64,000 nt of DNA from Melioribacter sp. (lineage in GTDB: Bacteria; Bacteroidota; Ignavibacteria; Ignavibacteriales; Melioribacteraceae), in the NCBI GenBank assembly GCA_023250955.1, contig JAHEZQ010000011.1:1-64000 (forward strand), given 5' to 3'. The position numbers and the translations under genes are program-made. The notes under the pieces were generated by a model, which saw nothing but the letters and a program-made list of their open reading frames with translations, did not search any database and had not been told where the DNA came from. Shown here piece after piece: positions 18,759 through 28,969 of this stretch (position 1 is the stretch's first letter; the number at the start of each line of letters is the position of its first letter).

Positions 18759-20849
18759 TTATTTCATCAGAACAAACTTTTTGATATTTACAAAATTACC
18801 AGCCCACATCCTGTAAAAATACACACCACTGGATAATTTACTTCCATCGAATTTAACTTCATATTTTCCGGCAATCTTCTCTTCATTTACTAGTGTCGCA
18901 ACTTCCCTTCCTAAAATATCATAGATAATTAATTTTGTAAAAGCATTATCAGATAATCCGAATCTAATCGTAGTAGATGGATTAAATGGATTAGGGTAGT
19001 TCTGATCTAAACTGAAATGAGTTGGTAAGTCGATCGAAAGTCTTTCCACTGATGTGATCATCTCTAATAGTGGTCGTTTCCATATTCCGCTGCCAAATGT
19101 GCCAGCAAAAAGATTTGGACCAGAGATGGCAAGAGCATAGACAACAGCATTGTATGACAAACCAATATTTACTTGATTCCAGTTTGTACCGTTATTAGTG
19201 GAAAGAAAAACGCCACTTCCAAAAGTTCCAGCAAAAATATTTGTACCGGAGACAGCCAAAGCAAAAACCATACTATTTGCCAACCCATTATTAATTGAAC
19301 TCCAACTTGCACCATTGTTGGTCGAAAGATAGACACCGCTTGCAAGAGTCCCGGCAAAAAGATTTGAACCAATAAAAGTAAGAGACTGAACAGAAGCGTT
19401 AGGAAAGCCATTATTCACCGCAGTCCAGTTTGTACCATTGTTGGTTGATAGAAAAACACTGCCACTTGTTCCAGCAAAAATATTATTTCCAGAAACTGCC
19501 AAAGACCGAATATTATTTATCGATAAACCATTATTTACAGCAGTCCAGTTTGTTCCATTGTTAGTTGAAAGAAAAACTCCGCCGTTAGTTCCTGCAAAAA
19601 GATTCGTTCCGGATACAGCAAGAGCATAAACATAAGTATTCGTTAAGCCGTTCTTAACCGCAGTCCAGCTTGTACCACTGTTAGTAGATATAAATACACC
19701 TCCATGAGATGCTGCAGTATGAGTTCCGACAAACAGATTTGCACCAGATACAGCAATAGCATGGATACGAAGATCCTCCAATCCGTTATTTACAGCAGTC
19801 CAGTTTGTACCGTTATTAGTTGAAAGAAAAACTCCGCCACCATAAGTTCCGGCAAAAAGATTGTTCCCGGAAGTGACAAAAGCATCGTAGAGTGTGTTCG
19901 TCAAACCGCTATTGCTAACAGTCCAACTATTTCCATTGTTGGTGGAAATAAAAATACCGCTATAAGTCCCAGCAAAAAGATTTGTACCTGAGACAGCAAG
20001 AGCATTAACATTCAAATTCGTCAAGTCAGTATTAAATGCAGTCCAGCTTGTACCGTTATTAGTAGAAAGGAACACTCCGCCTCCAGAAGTACCAGCAAAG
20101 ATATTTGCGCCAGCGATCGTAATATCATTTATAAAAGTTTCCGTTAAACCGTTATTGACTGCAGTCCAACTTGTGCCGTTATTTGTAGAAAGAAAGATAC
20201 CGTAGCCATTAGTTCCGGCAAAAAGATTTGTACCTGAAACGGTAAGAGCATAGATGCAATAATTATTCATCGAACCGGTATTTACCTCAGTCCAGTTTGA
20301 ACCGTTGTTGGTGGAAAGGAATACGCCGCCGTTAGTCCCAGCAAAAAGATTTGTACCAGATACAACCAGAGAATTGACAGATGTATTTGTTAAACCATTA
20401 TTAACCGGAATCCAGCTTGTACCGTTGTTTGTTGAGAGAAACACACCACCATAAGTCCCAGCAAAGAGATTAGTTCCGGATACAGCAAGTGCAGGGATAT
20501 AAGTGTCCGTCAAGCCGTTACTAACTTCAGCCCAGCTTGTACCGTTGTTAGTAGAAAGAAACAAATAGCCATCTGTCCCAGCAAAAATATTTGTTCCAGA
20601 TACGGCAAGAGAATAAACTGAAGGATTAGTCAAACCGTTATTTACAGGAGTCCAGCTTGCACCATTGTTAGTCGAAAGAAATATACCTCCTACAAAGTTA
20701 CCTGCGAAGAGATTTGTTCCGGAGACGGCAAGAGTAGAAACGGGAAAACCGTATGGCCCGTTAGTTTGTGTCCATTGCGGATAAATAACATTTGTTAAAA
20801 TGAAAAGAATAAACATTGATAAATGTAAAAAACTATAGAAAGTTTTCAT
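18759..20849 (-). CDS. T9SS-secreted repetitive propeller protein
   Basis: The frame opens at 20864, but ATG 20849 gives a compact signal peptide (MKTFYSFLHLSMFILFILTNVIYPQ) and is preferred. About 696 residues. The mature part is 13 full copies plus one partial copy of a 42-48 residue unit built on 'ALAVSGTNLFAGT-GGVFLSTNNG' and 'W-AVNNGLTNT', which resembles sortilin/BNR-type propeller blades and probably forms one or two propellers. The last 80 residues are a type A T9SS sorting domain (NYPNPFNPSTTI, YDILGREVATLVNEE, SGVYFYR, final KKFVLMK), so it is exported and surface-attached or released. Function unknown; adhesion or ligand binding is a guess. It stands alone between the tRNA and the pilin-like genes. 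Confidence 0.85.
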   Translation of the reverse strand: MKTFYSFLHLSMFILFILTNVIYPQWTQTNGPYGFPVSTLAVSGTNLFAGNFVGGIFLSTNNGASWTPVNNGLTNPSVYSLAVSGTNIFAGTDGYLFLSTNNGTSWAEVSNGLTDTYIPALAVSGTNLFAGTYGGVFLSTNNGTSWIPVNNGLTNTSVNSLVVSGTNLFAGTNGGVFLSTNNGSNWTEVNTGSMNNYCIYALTVSGTNLFAGTNGYGIFLSTNNGTSWTAVNNGLTETFINDITIAGANIFAGTSGGGVFLSTNNGTSWTAFNTDLTNLNVNALAVSGTNLFAGTYSGIFISTNNGNSWTVSNSGLTNTLYDAFVTSGNNLFAGTYGGGVFLSTNNGTNWTAVNNGLEDLRIHAIAVSGANLFVGTHTAASHGGVFISTNSGTSWTAVKNGLTNTYVYALAVSGTNLFAGTNGGVFLSTNNGTNWTAVNNGLSINNIRSLAVSGNNIFAGTSGSVFLSTNNGTNWTAVNNGFPNASVQSLTFIGSNLFAGTLASGVYLSTNNGASWSSINNGLANSMVFALAVSGTNIFAGTFGSGVFLSTNNGTNWNQVNIGLSYNAVVYALAISGPNLFAGTFGSGIWKRPLLEMITSVERLSIDLPTHFSLDQNYPNPFNPSTTIRFGLSDNAFTKLIIYDILGREVATLVNEEKIAGKYEVKFDGSKLSSGVYFYRMWAGNFVNIKKFVLMK

Positions 20850-21224
20850 CGGTGAGACCTGCATCTATTAAAGAATTTGAAATTCAATTTCAGATTTGAA
20901 ATTTCAGGAAGAAAATCAGAATGCAATTTGGTCTGCTAAGACAGTGGAGTTAATTTATCCGTTGTTGATTTGCTTAGCGAAATATTGTTTCCTGTGAAAT
21001 ATACTTAGTAAGAATTACATTGTAAAAGATAATTTTTACCCAAATTTCTTTTTACAAAAACTTTAATGTATTTTTATCAAAGTTACACATGGGCATATCC
21101 AAACTCAGTTCATAAAAAATAAAATTATCTAAAATAGTTAGGACGCTTTTAGAACATCATTTTTTCAAAAGCATTATTATAAAATATTTAAGCTACTTAC
21201 AATCCGAGAATACTGAGAAATCAA
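20850..21224. other. Non-coding gap between propeller gene and pilin-like operon
   Basis: This AT-rich stretch must hold the promoter of the minus-strand gene starting at 20849 and the end of the pilin-like transcript. A weak inverted repeat GCTTTT (21145-21150) / AAAAGC (21167-21172) is the only hairpin candidate. I see no gene, RNA or strong promoter in it. Confidence 0.5.
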
Positions 21225-22346
21225 TTACTCATAGTAAGAGACGGAAACCGGTCTTGAGTTTGTAGCAGAAGGCCAAAATTGATTTGTTAGTGCCGCATTA
21301 GCAGGTCTATAACGAATTGTAGGATTACCGGACAGTTCAATATTTCTTCTCGCAGTCATTGAACCGATAAGAGTAAAATTCCCACTGGCTTGAATGTTTC
21401 CGCTAGCATACATTTGACCAGTTAGACTAATATTTCCGCTAGATTGAATATTGCCAGCAGCATAAAAACCTAAATTACTTCCATTTGGGTACTGAGTATT
21501 TACAGTGACATTACCATTAAAATTTATATTGCCAGTGGCAATAAAAATACCATACCCATTTGTAGAACCACGAAAATTAATATTACCATTTACATAATAA
21601 ATGGCTGGATGACTTTTAGTCCCAAGTGTAGTTGAACCATTAATTGTAAGATCTCCATTCGTTATACTGGTTGCAATACCTATATAGTCAGTTGGGTTAA
21701 ATGTTGGTATAGTTATTGGCGGAATCTTAGCGGTAACAGGATCAGAATTTAGATTTACATTAGGAACAAAATTGACTTGGTGTGATTCAAGTTTATCTGA
21801 ATAAGTGCCAAAACCTCTTACGCTATAAGCATTTCCAGAAGTCTCTAATTTTCCATTGGAATGTACATTTGCATTCCAACTGGCATTATAATCATCTCGT
21901 ATATTAATACTTCCTTCTAATTCTAAATCTGAGCCGGATGCTATGGCATAATCAAGAAAAGGTGGAACTGTTTGTGGACTTGCTAATTGTAATACTGATT
22001 GAATTGTAACTGTTTGATTATTCACAACCCCGATACTTGTAATAAGTCTCATTCCAGTTAAATGCATATCGGGTCCACCTGGATAACTGCTAGTAGTATT
22101 TGAAACTGAAACAGTTAAAGTACCATGTGCAATTTGTAAATTACTTATACCTGACCATGTTGTATCAATATTCAATTCTGAAATTGCCTTCTCTATTCCA
22201 CCGGCTGCAACATTATTAGCTTGTATATTTTCATATTTCTCAATTGTTGTATTAACTAAACGTGAATTACTGTAGTTAATATTCAATGATGCAAAGCTGA
22301 ATAAAGCTCCAATTCCTAATACCAAAAATAAAAGCATTCTACCCAT
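21225..22346 (-). CDS. PilX-like pilin-related protein with beta-helix (polymer-forming) tail
   Basis: 373 residues. It starts MGR and runs straight into one hydrophobic helix (residues about 4-21, MLLFLVLGIGALFSFASL), as in PilX-type pilus-assembly proteins. An extracytoplasmic part follows. From about residue 235 short repeats such as NGNINFRGS, TGNINFNGN, AGNIQSSGN and SGNIQASGN recall bactofilin-type beta-helix turns. A TGA lies in frame just upstream, so the two-residue leader is genuine unless a non-standard start is used. It is the third gene of a set of three with 17- and 8-base gaps. Likely a surface or pseudopilus component (inference); no partner ATPase or peptidase is in view. Confidence 0.65.
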   Translation of the reverse strand: MGRMLLFLVLGIGALFSFASLNINYSNSRLVNTTIEKYENIQANNVAAGGIEKAISELNIDTTWSGISNLQIAHGTLTVSVSNTTSSYPGGPDMHLTGMRLITSIGVVNNQTVTIQSVLQLASPQTVPPFLDYAIASGSDLELEGSINIRDDYNASWNANVHSNGKLETSGNAYSVRGFGTYSDKLESHQVNFVPNVNLNSDPVTAKIPPITIPTFNPTDYIGIATSITNGDLTINGSTTLGTKSHPAIYYVNGNINFRGSTNGYGIFIATGNINFNGNVTVNTQYPNGSNLGFYAAGNIQSSGNISLTGQMYASGNIQASGNFTLIGSMTARRNIELSGNPTIRYRPANAALTNQFWPSATNSRPVSVSYYE

Positions 22347-22363
22347 AATTATTCAAATTTGAT

Positions 22364-22894
22364 TTAGTGGTTATGAATGAAATATCTTCTTCTATAATAA
22401 GAGCCAAAATTATCAGAAGTATCTGATCTAAAGGAATTATTATTTATAACAACTTGTACATCTACACTTTTAATAATTGATAAAGTGGAGGTAGCGTTAT
22501 TCAATGTATCATATCCTTGTACTACAAAATTATTTATTACAACTTGTGATTCTTTAACCGAACTTATTGTGGTTCTTCGAACAAGATATCGAATACCGCT
22601 TATTACACGTGTAAAATATTTTATACTATCGACAGAACCATTGTTATTGAGATCCGATAAAAAGGCAATAGAAGAATCATTAATAGCACATATCTTGGGA
22701 TTTGCACTTACCCTGTAACCAATTTTATTAAAATCATAATCCATTACATTCGCCATACTTGTCATACTAGATTCAGTAAATTCATTTATAATTTGTGCCC
22801 GATTAAAATCTGTAACTCTAAAATTTATATATAGTAATGCTACTAGTATAATCGCACCTACTATAAATGATCCTGATAAAGATATATTTCCCAT
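22364..22894 (-). CDS. Minor pilin-like membrane-anchored protein (PilW/PulJ-like)
   Basis: 176 residues. It starts MGN followed by a hydrophobic helix (about 5-26, GSFIVGAIILVALLYINF) and an extracytoplasmic domain with NNNGSVDSIKYFTRVISG, a pattern usual in PilW/PulJ-like minor pilins whose middle part carries a reported result field. The usual basic leader and the Glu at position 5 after the processed Gly are missing. It sits between two similarly organised genes, which supports a shared role in one filament or pseudopilus tip. Assignment rests on layout more than on motifs. Confidence 0.6.
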   Translation of the reverse strand: MGNISLSGSFIVGAIILVALLYINFRVTDFNRAQIINEFTESSMTSMANVMDYDFNKIGYRVSANPKICAINDSSIAFLSDLNNNGSVDSIKYFTRVISGIRYLVRRTTISSVKESQVVINNFVVQGYDTLNNATSTLSIIKSVDVQVVINNNSFRSDTSDNFGSYYRRRYFIHNH

Positions 22895-22902
22895 AATATT
22901 TC

Positions 22903-23385
22903 TCAGTAACTTGAATAATAATATAGCCTAAGCGTATCAGGCAGATACATTGATTTTGCTTTCACTTCTATTCTTTTCATTCGAGTTCTTGACGAAACTA
23001 AAACATCTACGTCATTTGTGTTAACATAACCAACATTAACTAATACTGAAATATTTCCTAATCTAGGAGTATTAACTATCGTACTATAATTTTTATAATC
23101 ATCAACGTCATTAAATGAATTTGCCGTTTCACCAGATTCAGGGCCCAATGAAGCAGGTGCGGTAAAATTATTAATATCTGTAACAGCAGTATTGACAGTA
23201 GATTGATCAAACGATTTAGATTTAATAAGATCGATCGTCTGTTGAGCAACGCTAGTAGTTGCAGTGATTGCTTGAGCTTGTAGTGTATTATCAGTAGATG
23301 ATAATATTGTTCTATTCACATTAAGTACTAAAAGAGCAAGAAGGACTATTGCTCCTAAGACTAAAAACATCTGATTTTCGCCCAT
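22903..23385 (-). CDS. Minor pilin-like membrane-anchored protein (PilV-like)
   Basis: 160 residues. It starts MGE, then a hydrophobic helix (about 6-22, MFLVLGAIVLLALLVLNVN) and an Ala/Thr/Gln-rich helix continuing from it (TLQAQAITATTSVAQQTIDLIK), as in the N-terminal spine of pilins. A small beta-rich domain ends in aromatic residues (LRLYYYSSY). An in-frame TGA nine bases upstream rules out a longer leader. First gene of the three-gene set; the promoter should be in the 229-base gap at 23386-23614, in which no hairpin or clear promoter was found. Confidence 0.6.
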   Translation of the reverse strand: MGENQMFLVLGAIVLLALLVLNVNRTILSSTDNTLQAQAITATTSVAQQTIDLIKSKSFDQSTVNTAVTDINNFTAPASLGPESGETANSFNDVDDYKNYSTIVNTPRLGNISVLVNVGYVNTNDVDVLVSSRTRMKRIEVKAKSMYLPDTLRLYYYSSY

Positions 23386-23614
23386 ATTACTTCAAATCAC
23401 ACTTATTTGTCAAAATTGATACATATATTGTTAAAATATGTTAAAAATATAAGCAGTTTATAATTTCTAAACAAGTTATTTTACCTTATAATCCTATTAA
23501 TAAACAGTATTTTGACCCCCAGCGCAATCTCTGTTTGACAAGTATTTACTAATTATTAGGCAAATCATTTTCGGCTGAAAAATTGAAATTGTAAGATATT
23601 ATAAGAAAGATTGG

Positions 23615-24847
23615 TTACTTAATAGCCGAAGCAATTAATGAGTCTGCTAGTGCTTTGTTTGAGAGTTTCTTCGTGATTAAAAATTCTTCCCCTTTTGCAA
23701 CCAACAATTCAGACGGCATTGATCTTAAATTATAAATACTGCCCATTGAATAACAATAAGCTCCAGCATTTTTAATAATAAGTTTGTCCCCTTCACGAAT
23801 CTCCGGTAATTCTCTTTGCTCGGCAAAGCAATCACCGGTCTCGCAAATATTCCCGCATACATCATAAATTTTTAATTCACCGTCTGGATTACTAATATTT
23901 TCTATTTGATGATAAGCATCATAAAGCAAGGGACGAATAAGGTGATTGAATCCGGAATTAGTACCTGCAATTAATCTCCCCCTGTTGTTTTTTATCGAAT
24001 TCACTTCCATTAAAAGATAACCTGATTCAGCAACTATATATTTACCGGGTTCAAAATAAATATATAAATCTTTTCCATATCTTTTACAAAAATCAGAAAA
24101 GATAGAACTGATCTTTTCTCCAAATCCCGCATAATCAATTCTTGCACTCGTGGGTTTATAAGGGACTTTAAATCCACCACCGAAATCTATAAACTGCAAA
24201 TGTGGAAAATCCTTTTGATGAGCAATCTCAAGCAAGTTGGTCATACTTTTATAAATTTTATCTGTCTCACTTATTCCTGAACCTGTGTGTTCATGAAGTC
24301 CAACTACTTTGATATTGTATTTACTAGTAATTTCTTTTATTCGATCAACCTCCGACAACAATACACCAAATTTTGTAATCGCTCCACCGGTTTGAACATG
24401 TTTATGTTCTCCAGCATAAACATCCGGGTTAAATCTAATGCAGACTTCACTTTCTGGATAAGCAGCAGCAAATTTTTGTAACCTGCTCAATGAACCGATA
24501 TTAAAGAGCACGCCGGTTTTTTTAATTTCTTGCATTTCATCATCGGTAATATTATTTGCAGTGAATAATATATCTTCCTTCGAGAATCCCAATTTTAATG
24601 CAAGATGTACTTCTGCCGGGCTAACTGTATCGAGAAAAGCTTGATTATTTTTTAGCAAATTCAAGATGCCGATATTATAATTTGCTTTCATCGCGTATAA
24701 TATTTTTAGCTTTGGCCACTTAATATAATTGTAAAGTTCTTTGTACCGTTTTACAATTAGATCTGCATCATATATGTATAATGGGGTACCATATTTTTCG
24801 GCATAATGAATAAATAAATTTTTATCAATCGTTGTAATTTTTTCCAT
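23615..24847 (-). CDS. lysA: Diaminopimelate decarboxylase
   Basis: 410 residues. A PLP enzyme (fold III) that decarboxylates meso-diaminopimelate to L-lysine, the last step of lysine synthesis. Visible: PLP lysine K54 in YAMKANYN, HEHTGSG at 184-190, the phosphate-binding FGGGF at 221-225, EPGKY at 265-269, and the active-site loop CETGD with C334, which is characteristic of this enzyme against ornithine/arginine or carboxynorspermidine decarboxylases. GAYCYSMGSIYN near 361-372 completes the site. Last gene of the minus-strand operon starting at 30413; 44 bases after the oxoamine-synthase gene. Confidence 0.93.
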   Translation of the reverse strand: MEKITTIDKNLFIHYAEKYGTPLYIYDADLIVKRYKELYNYIKWPKLKILYAMKANYNIGILNLLKNNQAFLDTVSPAEVHLALKLGFSKEDILFTANNITDDEMQEIKKTGVLFNIGSLSRLQKFAAAYPESEVCIRFNPDVYAGEHKHVQTGGAITKFGVLLSEVDRIKEITSKYNIKVVGLHEHTGSGISETDKIYKSMTNLLEIAHQKDFPHLQFIDFGGGFKVPYKPTSARIDYAGFGEKISSIFSDFCKRYGKDLYIYFEPGKYIVAESGYLLMEVNSIKNNRGRLIAGTNSGFNHLIRPLLYDAYHQIENISNPDGELKIYDVCGNICETGDCFAEQRELPEIREGDKLIIKNAGAYCYSMGSIYNLRSMPSELLVAKGEEFLITKKLSNKALADSLIASAIK

Positions 24848-24891
24848 TGATTTCAGTTTTTCCCTTAATAGTATCTAATAATTTTAAATAT

Positions 24892-26019
24892 TCAGATAAT
24901 CTTTTTCAGCTCATAGACTAAATTATCAATTTGCTCGGAAGTATGAGAAGAAAACACAACAATTCTTAACGCACCATCTTCTCCCGTACCAATATATTGG
25001 ATGTACTGTATCACAATATCTCTTTTCATCAATTCTTTTTGGATTTTTTGCATTTCTGATTTACTATTCATCACCCATGCTACGATCGGCACATTTGTAT
25101 CTTCCACTTCAATACCCAAATCCCTTAAACCGGTTTTCAATCTTTTTGCATTCTCCCACAATTTAAATTTCAATTCTGGTTTCGATTTAACCAATCTTAA
25201 TCCAGTTAAACTTGCAGCTGCAGCAGATGATGGCGGTGGGGTAGCCCCATTTTGTATTTGATTATTCTTAATCTCATCAATAAATATTTTATTCCCGGGA
25301 ATGATTCCGCCAAATCCTCCGAAAGCTTTCGAAAAGGTTCCTCCAAAATAAAATCTTTCAGAAGTTAAATCATAATGTTCATAAGTGCCTCTCCCGTTAG
25401 GACCAAGGATACCGAGCGCATGCGCATCGTCAACCCATAAAATTCCGTTAAACTTTTCTATTATACTCAAATATTTATGAACAGGTGCAATCTTGCCAAA
25501 TATCGGAAATATTCCATCGGTTATTATCAACGGTTTTTGACCTTGTTGAAGATATTTAAAAATTTTTTCTTCGAGATCAACATCATTTAGATGTGAGAAT
25601 TTATAAATTGGTTTACCGCTTAACTTTGCTGCGTATTCATTGCTGTAGTGAGAAATTTCATCAATAAAAACAATATCAAACATTTTTCTACTTGATAAAG
25701 CATGTACTGCGGCCAAATCAGTTAAAAATCCGGAAGGTAAATAAACAGCATCATCACAATTAAAATAATCTGCGGCTTCTCTTTCAACTTCTAGCAAAAG
25801 TTGTGTTGTACCATAACTACTTCGTGAAGATGAACTATTAATTCCATATTTTTTTAATGCGTTGATTGCTGAGTTGATTACTTCTTCATTCTTATGCAGT
25901 TCGTAATAACTAGTACCTCCAAAGTAAAAATATTCTTTCCCGTTTATCTTTGTTATTGCACCAGGTGCGCTATCCATTAGATAAAGCTGCTCAATATTAT
26001 CATGATTAGTAGTTTTCAT
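24892..26019 (-). CDS. Alpha-oxoamine synthase family PLP enzyme (KBL/BioF-like)
   Basis: 375 residues, fold-type I PLP enzyme. PLP lysine K231 in GGTFSKAFGG, the DDAH cofactor motif at 197-200, and the N-terminal substrate region SSSSRSSYGT at 62-71 with GTTQL. Family members condense an amino acid with an acyl-CoA (8-amino-7-oxononanoate synthase, 2-amino-3-ketobutyrate CoA ligase, serine palmitoyltransferase). No other biotin gene and no threonine dehydrogenase is nearby, so the exact substrate is unclear. It follows the FAD/Fe-S oxidase by four bases and precedes lysA, implying a joint transcript. Confidence 0.82.
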   Translation of the reverse strand: MKTTNHDNIEQLYLMDSAPGAITKINGKEYFYFGGTSYYELHKNEEVINSAINALKKYGINSSSSRSSYGTTQLLLEVEREAADYFNCDDAVYLPSGFLTDLAAVHALSSRKMFDIVFIDEISHYSNEYAAKLSGKPIYKFSHLNDVDLEEKIFKYLQQGQKPLIITDGIFPIFGKIAPVHKYLSIIEKFNGILWVDDAHALGILGPNGRGTYEHYDLTSERFYFGGTFSKAFGGFGGIIPGNKIFIDEIKNNQIQNGATPPPSSAAAASLTGLRLVKSKPELKFKLWENAKRLKTGLRDLGIEVEDTNVPIVAWVMNSKSEMQKIQKELMKRDIVIQYIQYIGTGEDGALRIVVFSSHTSEQIDNLVYELKKII

Positions 26020-26023
26020 AAGG

Positions 26024-28969
26024 TTACTTTTTTATAAGAGCATTGTAAATTATTTCAACCGGATGAAATGCTATTCTATCCGTTCCATCTTTAATTTGGT
26101 GTCGGCAACTTGTACCTGGTGCACAAATAATAGTATCGGAATTTTCTTTTCTCACTGCAGGGAATAAAACCAACTCCCCAACTTTCATTGACAAATCATA
26201 ATGTTCTTTTTCATAACCGAATGCGCCCGCCATACCACAGCATCCGGATGGAATTTCTTCCACTTCATAATTTTGCGGTAATGAAAGGACATCAATCGTT
26301 GTTTTTGTAGATGCAATAGCTTTTTGCTGGCAATGCCCATGAAGTTTAATTTTCTTGAAATCATTTGTGAAAGATGAAGAAGATATTTTTCCCTTTTTGG
26401 TTTCCACTGAAAGAAATTCTTCAATCGTAAAAGTTGATTCGGATATTCTATCGGCATCTGTTTTTAAGTTAGCGTCAACAAGATCAAGGTATTCATCCCT
26501 AAAAGAAAGAATTGCAGAAACTTCAATTCCTACTAAGGGTGTCTCTGAATTAATAACATCTTTTAGCAATGATATATTTTCATTCGCTATTTTTTTCGCA
26601 TTTCTTAATAAACCTTTGGTAATGAATGTTCTTCCACTTTCCAAATGTTTTGGGACAACAACTTCATAGCCCAAATGAGTAAGAAGCAGAAAAGTCTTTA
26701 CACCTAATTCTGATTCATTATAATTGGTGAACTCATCAATGAATAAAAATAATTTTCCGTTTGGATAATTTATTTTTTTATACCGGTTTTTATTTTTTTT
26801 ATACCAATTCAAAAAAGTATTCTTGGATAATAGAGGAAGATTGCGACTCGAACTAAATCCTATTAATTGATTTATCAGCTTAGACTTTAGGAATAAATTT
26901 ACAATGCTAGAATAATTTGATATGATTGAATTAATTTTTGGTAAGTACGCAATCAATTTTGTTCTTAAGGGTATTCCATTCGCATCATAATAATGTTGTA
27001 AAAACTCGCTTTTCATTTTCGCCATATCAACACCTGAAGGACATTCGGACTTGCAGGCTTTACATGAAAGGCACAGATCCATTACTTCATAAATCTCGTT
27101 ATGATCGAACGGATTTGTTTTCTGAGATCTTGTCAGGAGTTCCCGTAGTGCATTTGCGCGCGCTCTTGTTGAATTCTTTTCTTCACGCGTCGCTCTATAA
27201 CTGGGGCACATCGTTCCACCAATCAAATCGGTTTTTCTGCAATCCGCCGACCCATTACATTTTTCAGCAGCTCTTAAAATTCCTCTGGTTGCTGAGAAAT
27301 CATAAATGGTAGAAATTTCTTTAGGTTTCTTATCAACTTCAAATCTTAAATTAGTATTCATTGCAACAGTATCAACAATCTTACCCGGATTAAAAATATT
27401 TTTCGGATCCCAAACTTTTTTTATTTCTTTACACAACTGATAATTATATTCACCAATCACAATGGGAATAAATTCACCTCTTAACCTACCGTCACCATGT
27501 TCACCGCTTAATGATCCTTTATATTTTTTTACTAGATGAGCAATTTCTTTGGTTATTGTGTAGAACAGTTTTACATCGAATGAATCTTTCAAATTCATCA
27601 TCGGAGTCAAATGAAGTTCACCAGAACCAAGATGTGCATAGTAAGCTGAGTCAAGATTATTCTTTTTTAATATCTGTCGAAACTCATTCATAAAATTCGG
27701 TAAGTCAATCGGACGTACACATGTATCTTCAATAAACTGTTCCGTTCTTTTATCGTCGGGAATATTTCCCAATAGTCCTAATCCTGCTTTTCTAAGAGAC
27801 CACACTTTATTAACATCATCATTCAGTAACAAAGGAAAGTGATAACCATAATTTTCTTTCCTCAATTCCCTTTCCAGTTCATTCGCAATCTGTTTTATTT
27901 CTTCTTCGGAATCTCTTGCAAAGTCAACAACCACCAAAGCAGCCGGATCACCTTTTATAAAGAAACGATTCTTCTTTTGTTCAATATTAACTTTTGCATA
28001 CTCAAGAATTTTCCCATCAATTAATTCAACTGCACCGGGTTTAAATTTCAATGCAACAAGATTTGCTTTAAATGCCTCTTCCAAAGAATTCATATGAATA
28101 GCAATTACTCCCACAACTTTTGGAGGAAGCGAAACTAAGTTTAATTTTATTTCTGTAGTGAATGCTAATGTCCCTTCGGAACCGGCTAGTAGTTTGCAAA
28201 CATTAAAATCGGCTTCACCCATTCCAAAAGCATTACATTTTAAGAGTTGATCAATTGCGTAGCCGTTATTTCTTCTGTTTATTTCTTGAGTCGGGTATTC
28301 ATTAATTAATTCTTTTTGATTTTTTTGATCGGATAATATCTCATATAAATTTTTATAAATTTTATTTTCTAGGGAAACCCCGTTGCATTTTTCAACCAGC
28401 TCTTCTTTTTTCATTGTTTTGAAGCAGACTCCTGATCCGTCGCTTAAAATTACATTTGCTTCAAGAACGTGATCGCGTGTTGAACCGTATAGAATGGAAT
28501 GTGAACCGCACGAATTATTACCAAACATTCCACCTAACATACATCTGCTACCTGAAGCTGTTTCGGGACCAAAAAACAATCCGTGTCCCTTCAGAAAAAT
28601 ATTCAGCTCATCCAATACGACCCCGGGTTGAACTTTAACCCATTTTTCCTCTGTGTTCAACTCTAGAATTTTATCCATGTATTTTGAAATATCTACAACA
28701 ATACCGCCGCCTACTACCTGCCCGGCTAGTGAAGTTCCGGCTGCCCGCGGAATAATCGAAATATTATTCTCTAATGCAAACTTTACAATTAATTTTACAT
28801 CATTTTTTGTTTTAGGAAGTACTACCGCTAGAGGTTTTTCTCGGTAAACTGAAGCATCTGTAGCATAAATAATTTTTGATAATTCATCTAATAGAATATC
28901 ACCTTCAAAATTCTTTCTTAATTTATCATAATCTATATACATTTCTCGATTATCAAACCCTGTCTGCAT
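26024..28969 (-). CDS. FAD-binding and Fe-S oxidoreductase, GlcD-GlcF fusion type (D-2-hydroxyacid/lactate dehydrogenase-like)
   Basis: About 981 residues from ATG 28969. The frame can be read from TTG at 28993, but 28969 has GGAA eight bases upstream. Either start overlaps the glycosyltransferase stop (28953). N-terminal PCMH FAD domain ([26 protein letters not shown]), C-terminal oxidase cap domain with [11 protein letters not shown] and [11 protein letters not shown], then a ferredoxin-like region with CNGSADC near 578 and [12 protein letters not shown] near 640, and a C-terminal CCG-type domain ([18 protein letters not shown] near 914). Such fusions oxidise 2-hydroxyacids such as D-lactate at the inner membrane. 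The substrate is not proven. Confidence 0.87.
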   Translation of the reverse strand: MQTGFDNREMYIDYDKLRKNFEGDILLDELSKIIYATDASVYREKPLAVVLPKTKNDVKLIVKFALENNISIIPRAAGTSLAGQVVGGGIVVDISKYMDKILELNTEEKWVKVQPGVVLDELNIFLKGHGLFFGPETASGSRCMLGGMFGNNSCGSHSILYGSTRDHVLEANVILSDGSGVCFKTMKKEELVEKCNGVSLENKIYKNLYEILSDQKNQKELINEYPTQEINRRNNGYAIDQLLKCNAFGMGEADFNVCKLLAGSEGTLAFTTEIKLNLVSLPPKVVGVIAIHMNSLEEAFKANLVALKFKPGAVELIDGKILEYAKVNIEQKKNRFFIKGDPAALVVVDFARDSEEEIKQIANELERELRKENYGYHFPLLLNDDVNKVWSLRKAGLGLLGNIPDDKRTEQFIEDTCVRPIDLPNFMNEFRQILKKNNLDSAYYAHLGSGELHLTPMMNLKDSFDVKLFYTITKEIAHLVKKYKGSLSGEHGDGRLRGEFIPIVIGEYNYQLCKEIKKVWDPKNIFNPGKIVDTVAMNTNLRFEVDKKPKEISTIYDFSATRGILRAAEKCNGSADCRKTDLIGGTMCPSYRATREEKNSTRARANALRELLTRSQKTNPFDHNEIYEVMDLCLSCKACKSECPSGVDMAKMKSEFLQHYYDANGIPLRTKLIAYLPKINSIISNYSSIVNLFLKSKLINQLIGFSSSRNLPLLSKNTFLNWYKKNKNRYKKINYPNGKLFLFIDEFTNYNESELGVKTFLLLTHLGYEVVVPKHLESGRTFITKGLLRNAKKIANENISLLKDVINSETPLVGIEVSAILSFRDEYLDLVDANLKTDADRISESTFTIEEFLSVETKKGKISSSSFTNDFKKIKLHGHCQQKAIASTKTTIDVLSLPQNYEVEEIPSGCCGMAGAFGYEKEHYDLSMKVGELVLFPAVRKENSDTIICAPGTSCRHQIKDGTDRIAFHPVEIIYNALIKK

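Noticed and set aside
18759-20849. Regular repeats that might suggest a CRISPR array or minisatellite
   Set aside because: The repeats run in one open frame, are about 130-140 bases long with no spacers, and encode a repeated propeller blade.
24892-26019. Biotin synthesis assignment (bioF) for the oxoamine synthase
   Set aside because: No bioA, bioB, bioD or bioC lies nearby and the family includes several other reactions, so no symbol is given.
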